Assembly (NCBI GenBank): GCA_027297425.1
Contig: JAPUIC010000092.1
Location: 1 to 5,611 of the forward strand
Length of the DNA stretch: 5,611 bases
Direction: 5' to 3'
From: Nitrososphaerota archaeon
GTDB lineage: Archaea > Thermoproteota > Nitrososphaeria > Nitrososphaerales > JAPUIC01
Below, piece by piece: positions 1 to 3,868 of the stretch. Numbering within the stretch: the stretch's first letter is position 1; each line of letters opens with the position of its first letter. The position numbers and the translations under genes were made by a program. A model generated the notes under the pieces. The model was not told the DNA's origin. It made no database searches and saw only the letters and a program-made list of their open reading frames with translations.

Positions 1-48
1 GCTATATGTGCACCGATCTAAACTATTCATAATCATATCTTTTACCAT
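1..48 (-). CDS. Possible start of a minus-strand gene, truncated by the window edge
   Basis: An ATG at 48-46 on the minus strand opens a frame with no stop to base 1, reading MVKDMIMNSLDRCTYS. A TAAGGA sequence (minus strand, 61-56) lies 7 bases before the ATG and could be a Shine-Dalgarno site. The stretch up to the next gene (49-167) would then be a divergent intergenic region of ordinary size. Only 16 codons are visible, no domain can be recognised, and sixteen open codons are common by chance, so the call rests on start-site architecture alone. No function can be given. Confidence 0.27.
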   Translation of the reverse strand, partial: MVKDMIMNSLDRCTYS

Positions 49-67
49 TAACTATTCCTTAGAACAT

Positions 68-114
68 CATAACCTTAGCTCAAAAACACCCCTATCTCAT
101 AGGTTATGAGCTAA
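68..114. repeat. Interlocking inverted repeats in intergenic region
   Basis: Three inverted pairs share this short stretch. CATAACCT (68-75) pairs with AGGTTATG (101-108). TTAGCTCA (75-82) pairs with TGAGCTAA (107-114). CTCATA (96-101) pairs with TATGAG (105-110) around a 3-base centre, giving the near-palindrome CTCATAGGTTATGAG. The two long-range pairs are in permuted order, so they cannot form one simple hairpin; this looks more like repeated operator half-sites than a terminator. The repeat ends 21 bases before the TATA box of the 168-581 gene, a position where an archaeal activator or repressor could bind. The binding protein is unknown. Confidence 0.45.
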
Positions 115-130
115 TCTCCTTGAACAAGAG

Positions 131-143
131 TTATGTATAAAAC
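131..143 (+). promoter_or_regulatory. TATA box for the 168-581 gene, apparently leaderless
   Basis: TATAAAA at 136-142 is centred 29 bases before the ATG at 168, with a purine-rich stretch (AACAAGAG, 123-130) just upstream where a BRE would sit. Archaeal TATA boxes usually lie about 26-27 bases before the transcription start, which would put that start at about 165-168, on or next to the ATG. No Shine-Dalgarno sequence precedes the ATG, in keeping with a leaderless mRNA. Confidence 0.55.
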
Positions 144-167
144 ACGTGCCTTTGATAGCTTCAGTTA

Positions 168-581
168 ATGAGTAAGGAGTTCCCGCAGTGGATAGCTGAA
201 GAAATTTCTAGTGCTGATATTAAACACGTTGATACAATAAAGTCCACTGGATATATTCTAGACATTAGTAAAAAAGAACCGAAAATGGATGTTCAATTCT
301 ATGATAAACTTCCAAATGGGGGGTATATTACTACGCTAGAGCTCAAGAAGCCTCTTAATACAAAAAACTTCAAGGTGGGTGACGCTTTTGTCTTCGAGTT
401 GAAAGTCCATTCTGCTAACCTTTCTAAGAAGGTAAAGGACTTCTTAAAAGAAAACTACTCTGTACAGATGGAAGATTTCTATAATTTCGAGCTTGTTGCC
501 ACTGAAGAGTTTAATGAACCAGAGGAGGACATACCTGCAGATGAAGAGCTCGACATTTCAACTCTGAAACTTGATGATTAG
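168..581 (+). CDS. Hypothetical protein, 137 aa, cysteine-free with acidic C-terminal tail
   Basis: I do not recognise this protein. It starts MSKEFPQWIAEE and has no signal peptide, no membrane segment and no cysteine. Residues 1-20 look helical. Residues about 24-80 alternate hydrophobic and polar residues with turns at LPNGG (48-52) and VGD (70-72), as expected of a small beta-rich fold. Residues 84-97 are a lysine-rich helix (SKKVKDFLKENYSV). From about 113 the chain becomes strongly acidic (EEFNEPEEDIPADEE) and ends in LDD, probably a disordered tail for protein contacts. A basic patch next to an acidic tail might suggest a nucleic-acid or ribosome-associated factor, but that is speculation. 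The ATG is chosen because a TATA box sits 29 bases upstream. The gene has its own promoter and faces ctaB tail to tail. It looks like a real gene: full-length, good start architecture, non-repetitive composition. Confidence 0.8.
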   Translation: MSKEFPQWIAEEISSADIKHVDTIKSTGYILDISKKEPKMDVQFYDKLPNGGYITTLELKKPLNTKNFKVGDAFVFELKVHSANLSKKVKDFLKENYSVQMEDFYNFELVATEEFNEPEEDIPADEELDISTLKLDD

Positions 582-584
582 GAA

Positions 585-1481
585 TCATAATAGTAATATT
601 TTTTCTATTACCATCGCTAGAAAAACAAAGACCAAGTACGGACTCGTGAACTTAAACAGCTTCCATGCTCTATCTTGATTAGGCTTCACCAGAAGCTTAA
701 GACTCAAGAGCAATAATATTCCCGCGGAGATCCCGGATACTATTAGGTAGAGAATACCAAACTGACCAACGAAGAATGCAGCAGCCGTGATTACTACCAA
801 TGCTAACGAAGAGAGTGCGATGATCCTAATCGAAAGACTCTCCTTCCAGACAACAGGTAACATTGGAACGTCTACCTTATCATAATCTTCCTTGTATCGT
901 AAAGAGAGACTCCAAATATGCGACGGAATCCATATGAATACTAGCAGAAACATAGCTACTCCAAGCATACTCGGAATACCACCAGATACAGCACTCCAAC
1001 CTACCAATACTGGCATTCCACCCGAAAAACCACCAAGAAGAATATTGGAAACACTCCTTCTCTTCAAAATCATGCTGTAAACTACAACATTATCCAAAAT
1101 TCCTAAGATCATAAACAAAGCAGCCCAAGGACTCGCTAAGTAACTGATCGGTACTGCCAGACCCGTAAGAATAAGACCATAACTGAGAGCTCCACGAGGA
1201 CTAACGCTTCCTATAGGAAGAGGCCTATCCATCGTTCTCGGCATTATAGCATCGATATCTCTATCAATGTAACACGTTAGAGTATTACATCCAGCTCCTC
1301 CAAGAATAACTGCTACAATTGCTAAAGAAAATCCTACCACTGGGAAGGCATCATCAGGCCATGGGGCCATAAATGCTCCAGCAAAGGCGGTGAAGACTAG
1401 GAGATACCAAATAGGTGGCTTGGTCAACCTATAATACTCCTTCACCAGGTTTCTCTGAACTGTCTTCACGTTCGCATCCAA
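585..1481 (-). CDS. ctaB: Protoheme IX farnesyltransferase (heme O synthase)
   Basis: This is a membrane prenyltransferase of the UbiA superfamily that joins farnesyl diphosphate to the 2-vinyl group of heme B, giving heme O for heme-copper oxidases or for conversion to heme A. The 298 residues match the family's usual length. The first Asp-rich motif is at 66-89: N66, then DRDIDAIM (73-80), R82, and RPLP (86-89), which bind the Mg-diphosphate. The central KRR (140-142) with NILLGG and GMPVLVGW (146-162) is typical of CtaB. The loop WIPSHIWSLSLRYKEDY (184-200) followed by VPMLPVV (205-211) is the second family signature; many homologues have PPHFW where this has PSHIW. About nine hydrophobic segments are visible, at roughly 24-40, 45-63, 99-114, 118-136, 145-163, 171-188, 217-237, 242-264 and 279-297. 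The start is TTG: no in-frame ATG lies between it and the upstream stop, and a TATA-like box sits about 25 bases before it. A GTG at codon 5 is the main alternative. The stop is TGA at 587-585. Confidence 0.95.
   Translation of the reverse strand: MDANVKTVQRNLVKEYYRLTKPPIWYLLVFTAFAGAFMAPWPDDAFPVVGFSLAIVAVILGGAGCNTLTCYIDRDIDAIMPRTMDRPLPIGSVSPRGALSYGLILTGLAVPISYLASPWAALFMILGILDNVVVYSMILKRRSVSNILLGGFSGGMPVLVGWSAVSGGIPSMLGVAMFLLVFIWIPSHIWSLSLRYKEDYDKVDVPMLPVVWKESLSIRIIALSSLALVVITAAAFFVGQFGILYLIVSGISAGILLLLSLKLLVKPNQDRAWKLFKFTSPYLVFVFLAMVIEKILLL
593..606 (+). terminator. Poly-T terminator for the 168-581 gene, inside the ctaB 3' end
   Basis: A run of six T (599-604) in a T-rich context begins 18 bases after the TAG stop at 579-581. 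Archaeal RNA polymerase commonly terminates at T-runs on the non-template strand without a hairpin. The genes converge with only 3 bases between stops, so the run lies within the last codons of ctaB on the opposite strand (Leu and Lys codons), and the two transcripts would overlap at their 3' ends. Confidence 0.42.
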
Positions 1482-1495
1482 CTTCTTACTTACTA

Positions 1496-1512
1496 GATAA
1501 ACTATATTGGAT
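1496..1512 (-). promoter_or_regulatory. TATA-like box for ctaB
   Basis: On the minus strand the AT-rich stretch CCAATATAGTTTATC contains AATATA at 1508-1503, centred about 25 bases before the TTG codon at 1481. Transcription would begin at or next to that codon, making ctaB effectively leaderless; no Shine-Dalgarno sequence is seen. The site suggests ctaB can be transcribed on its own even though it lies downstream of metF-metE on the same strand. No T-run lies between metE and ctaB, so read-through is also possible. Confidence 0.4.
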
Positions 1513-1570
1513 ACTTAATGGTAATTTCTAGCTATCTCGAGTGCTTTCTTCGTGACTTGAGTTGCATTTA

Positions 1571-2836
1571 TTACTTCGTTATTTTTAGGATTTGATGTTG
1601 TCTGTATGGGATATTACTTCTTAATGCCATCTCAGCTTTACTCAATTCATACCCCAAATAACTAGATTGCCTAGCATCAGGAGCCAATTCAGAAAGTAGG
1701 ATCGAATTGAGAACTTTCTCGCCTGAATTACCTTTCACTACTACTTTAGGAATGTTTTCTGAACTATATCGTGTTGCGATAATTATTTTCGATTCATGAT
1801 CTACCTGTAAAAGAAAATACCCATCTAGGTCAGACCCATCCTTAGGGGGAGAAGCTTTCGCAATAATGTTCTTTGTTAAGGGTTCACCAAAGAAGACCTC
1901 ATTCCTTGCAATTACCATATTGACGTTCTTCATGTAAGCAGCGTCTGTCGTGATTTGTCTTTGACCACACGCAGGATGGATCATAGCTATCCTATCTTCA
2001 CCTATCTTCTTAACCCCAATCTCAATTAAACTCCTAATGGCAGATACAGGTTCAATATCATTGGTAGCTGTCTTGACACAGCCAAAACCAATTTTTTGAT
2101 CGAAACTATGCTTCGCAACCTCATCTATTAGTTCGGGATTATAGGTGAAATCCAGGCTCAAAATATCTATCCCCTTTATCTTAATCAGCTCCTTGAAGAT
2201 GGAAGCTGTATCTCCACAAACATGCAAAACTACTGGGACATCAATTCCTTCTAACAGTGATTGATAGAGCTCTCCGATGTATTCTGGAAACATATGCTCA
2301 GACGAATAATAGGGACCATCAAATTGCACATAATCCACTCCGCCCTGAGATTGTAGCTCCAAGGCTTCAGGGTTTAATACAGTCTTAGCAAGATCGAACG
2401 ATAGCTCTCTTACATCTCTATACGACGAACCTACTATCTTACAATTTCTAGCAAGGGTATATGGGTCAGTCAGAGGCTCTTTGAACTTCCGCGATTTTGG
2501 AAGAAATCTTTTTGCATAATGTACATCAGAGAGCCTAATAGACGATTTTCTCGCGATCCTACCATTTACGGATACATCATAACCAACGTTATCAATATTA
2601 GAAACATGATCTGGATCCAAAAATAACCGAATGAAATCTTTTCTAGTTTGACCTGTACTCGGAACTTCAATACCAGCACTAATGAAGTCCTTCACCGAGA
2701 GCTCAATAGTTCTAGAAATAAGATCTGATGGTTCTTCACCCTCCATAGCCATCTTAGATATAGATGAATAGCGCTCTAACTCCACCAAGTCTGGAAGAAT
2801 AGGGTAACTCCCAATAACTGTAGTAACCGGCTTCAT
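1571..2836 (-). CDS. Core-MetE (folate-domain-lacking) methionine synthase with C-terminal DUF4346-like domain
   Basis: This is a zinc-dependent homocysteine S-methyltransferase of the UROD/MetE-like TIM-barrel family, forming methionine. At 421 residues it has only the catalytic half of classical MetE (about 750 residues). Residues 4-13 (VTTVIGSYPI) are the usual start of this barrel. Zinc ligands seen are H205 and C207 in LHVCGD and C290 in HPACGQRQ. The third ligand, normally Glu, is Asp at 229 (LSLDF). DGPYYSSE (173-180) lies where the family's substrate loop is expected. Residues about 330-415 form a second domain with DLDGYFLLQVD (336-346), YLGYELSKAEMAL (393-405) and a closing YRQH (411-414), which I match by pattern to DUF4346. 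I chose the internal ATG at 2836 over one at 2893, because it has AGGAGGT 8 bases upstream, overlaps the metF stop by one base, and begins exactly at the conserved barrel; the longer form adds 19 arginine-rich residues read out of metF. Core MetE enzymes are known to use methylcobalamin or corrinoid proteins as donor. The donor here is not shown by sequence. Confidence 0.88.
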   Translation of the reverse strand: MKPVTTVIGSYPILPDLVELERYSSISKMAMEGEEPSDLISRTIELSVKDFISAGIEVPSTGQTRKDFIRLFLDPDHVSNIDNVGYDVSVNGRIARKSSIRLSDVHYAKRFLPKSRKFKEPLTDPYTLARNCKIVGSSYRDVRELSFDLAKTVLNPEALELQSQGGVDYVQFDGPYYSSEHMFPEYIGELYQSLLEGIDVPVVLHVCGDTASIFKELIKIKGIDILSLDFTYNPELIDEVAKHSFDQKIGFGCVKTATNDIEPVSAIRSLIEIGVKKIGEDRIAMIHPACGQRQITTDAAYMKNVNMVIARNEVFFGEPLTKNIIAKASPPKDGSDLDGYFLLQVDHESKIIIATRYSSENIPKVVVKGNSGEKVLNSILLSELAPDARQSSYLGYELSKAEMALRSNIPYRQHQILKITK

Positions 2837-3711
2837 TAATCCAAACCTCCTACGACCTCTATTGCTGAGTCCATACTTACCCAAGATATACATAAACCAT
2901 TAGAATAATCCTTCAATTGCTTTAGAACTTCCAGAGTAATCTTCACACCTTCTTCCTCAACTTCTCGAGTAGACGTTGGGTTCCCTAACTTCTGCTCCTT
3001 TTCTTCAACATCTTGTATCCTATCAAGATATTCTTGGTGTATTACAATACCAAAGTTATCTACCAAATTTTTGGCATACTTATAGCTCTTGAGGACGGTT
3101 ACTTCAAGTATTACTGGAATCTCGATCCCCTCTTTTAAGGCAAGTTCAAACGCTTCTTTACCTGTATCTACATCAAAAATGAGTTGGGTTTGAATAAAGT
3201 CAGCTCCATTTTCAAATTTTTTCTTTAGAGTAGCGACCTCTTTCTTGATCTCTTGACTGTTAGTATTGAAAGCCGTTCCAAGACAGACATTCTGTTGTGA
3301 AAACAAATTATCCTCTTTCTTGATCTTCCCTATCAACTTTGAAGGATAAAATTCTCTAACCTCTAAGGAATGACTCTTTCCACTGTAGCGATCCCCGGAT
3401 AATATTAAGAAGTTCTGAATATGGGCGTCGAGAGCAGCTATTATATTGGCCGAAATATCTCTCCAGTTATGCTCTCTACAGGTTAGATAGGGTATAACAT
3501 CAATACCAAGTCTATCCTTAACCCTCAAACTCGTGTATACTGTACTCATGTAGGAATCTCCTTCTCTTCTTATCAAAGGTTCTGCAAAGGTGATCATGTC
3601 AAAATAACCCGCTACCCTTTCGACCTTATCGAAAACCTCTGAAAGCGAAGGAATTTTCGGAGGACTAAGTTCTAACATCTTTATGTATCCATCAAACTCA
3701 GTTATCTTCAC
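2836..3711 (-). CDS. metF: Methylenetetrahydrofolate (or tetrahydropterin) reductase, MetF family
   Basis: This cytosolic FAD-dependent TIM-barrel enzyme reduces 5,10-methylene-tetrahydropterin to the 5-methyl form, the methyl source for methionine. The 291 residues are the length of bacterial MetF, with no eukaryotic regulatory extension. LELSPPK (13-19) carries E14, equivalent to catalytic Glu28 of E. coli MetF. LTCR (76-79) is the conserved strand-3 segment. LSGD (104-107) places D107 at the position of the flavin-tuning Asp120. FIQTQLIFD (172-180) places Q176 at the folate-contacting Gln183. Residues 234-256 are highly charged (EEKEQ, REVEEEG). The start is GTG, with a GGTGGG sequence 6-7 bases upstream and a TATA-like box about 50 bases upstream. 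It is the first gene of the pair with metE and diverges from acnA. Whether the pterin is H4folate or a methanopterin cannot be read from the sequence, nor can the electron donor: no MetV-like partner is next to it. Confidence 0.93.
   Translation of the reverse strand: MKITEFDGYIKMLELSPPKIPSLSEVFDKVERVAGYFDMITFAEPLIRREGDSYMSTVYTSLRVKDRLGIDVIPYLTCREHNWRDISANIIAALDAHIQNFLILSGDRYSGKSHSLEVREFYPSKLIGKIKKEDNLFSQQNVCLGTAFNTNSQEIKKEVATLKKKFENGADFIQTQLIFDVDTGKEAFELALKEGIEIPVILEVTVLKSYKYAKNLVDNFGIVIHQEYLDRIQDVEEKEQKLGNPTSTREVEEEGVKITLEVLKQLKDYSNGLCISWVSMDSAIEVVGGLD
2845..2851 (-). promoter_or_regulatory. Strong Shine-Dalgarno site for metE inside the metF 3' end
   Basis: AGGAGGT on the minus strand, 8 bases before the ATG at 2836-2834, is a near-perfect match to the archaeal anti-Shine-Dalgarno sequence. 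It is encoded by the last codons of metF (Val-Gly-Gly-Leu-Asp), and the two genes share one base in TAATG. This decides the metE start and indicates translational coupling in one transcript. Confidence 0.85.
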
Positions 3712-3756
3712 TGTATCCCACCATTCGCCCGCTATGAAAACAAGAATTTGAGCGAG

Positions 3757-3770
3757 TGAATATATCTTTA
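3757..3770 (-). promoter_or_regulatory. TATA-like box for the metF-metE operon
   Basis: On the minus strand, AAAGATATATTC (3769-3758) is a reasonable archaeal TATA box. A start of transcription about 27 bases on, near 3736, would leave a leader of about 25 bases that includes the GGTGGG before the GTG. The stretch is nearly symmetric (GAATA at 3758-3762, TATTC at 3769-3773), so the box could also be read on the plus strand. Confidence 0.4.
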
Positions 3771-3775
3771 TTCAG

Positions 3776-3783
3776 ATTATATG
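3776..3783 (+). promoter_or_regulatory. TATA-like box for acnA
   Basis: TTATAT at 3777-3782 would place the transcription start near 3806, giving a leader of about 37 bases that carries GGAGG at 3811-3815. A second candidate, TTATAATA at 3826-3833, would place the start near 3855-3856, on the ATG codon at 3855 of acnA, giving a leaderless mRNA. The sequence does not decide between them, and both may be used. Confidence 0.35.
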
Positions 3784-3810
3784 GATCCGCGTTAGTTGAT
3801 CAATCTTGCA

Positions 3811-3868
3811 GGAGGACATGAATAGTTATAATACTTCTTACCATGAGAAATATGATGGTTATGCCTAG
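3811..3868 (+). other. GGAGG site and 16-codon upstream ORF overlapping the acnA start
   Basis: GGAGG (3811-3815) is the only strong Shine-Dalgarno match before acnA, but it is 27 bases from the first in-frame ATG. The nearest ATG, at 3818, is in another frame and encodes MNSYNTSYHEKYDGYA, ending at TAG 3866-3868 inside acnA. The spacing of 2 bases is short for efficient initiation. This may be a leader peptide coupled to acnA translation, or a chance ORF. In the acnA frame, a TGA at 3819-3821 blocks any upstream ATG start; the only codon at good spacing is ATA at 3822, a very rare initiator. Confidence 0.25.

Larger units (their letters stand above)
3712..3842. promoter_or_regulatory. Divergent promoter region between metF and acnA
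   Basis: This stretch of 131 bases holds the signals for both divergent genes. Toward metF there is GATATATT near 3760-3767. Toward acnA there are two candidates, TTATAT at 3777-3782 and TTATAATA at 3826-3833. It also contains an 8-base palindrome TTGATCAA at 3796-3803, a GGAGG at 3811-3815 and the start of a 16-codon ORF. No tRNA or other RNA gene is seen. Confidence 0.55.

Noticed and set aside
91..103. CCTAT-CTC-ATAGG hairpin as an intrinsic terminator
   Set aside because: The stem is only 5 bp and no T-run follows on either side in the needed position; it overlaps the better-supported inverted repeats.
892..1080. Plus-strand open frame of 62 codons
   Set aside because: It lies wholly inside ctaB on the other strand, has no family resemblance, and the ctaB motifs show which strand is coding.
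1532..1567. 11-codon ORF (MQLKSRRKHSR) after the metE stop
   Set aside because: It is very short, has no ribosome-binding site, and the overlapping frame ending ALEIARNYH is the more protein-like reading of these bases.
2837..2893. Longer N-terminus for the methionine synthase starting at 2893
   Set aside because: The 19 extra residues come from the metF 3' end in another frame; the ATG at 2836 has a near-perfect Shine-Dalgarno site and starts at the conserved barrel.
3796..3803. Palindrome TTGATCAA upstream of acnA
   Set aside because: An 8-base perfect palindrome in an AT-rich region is not rare, and there is no second copy to support an operator.
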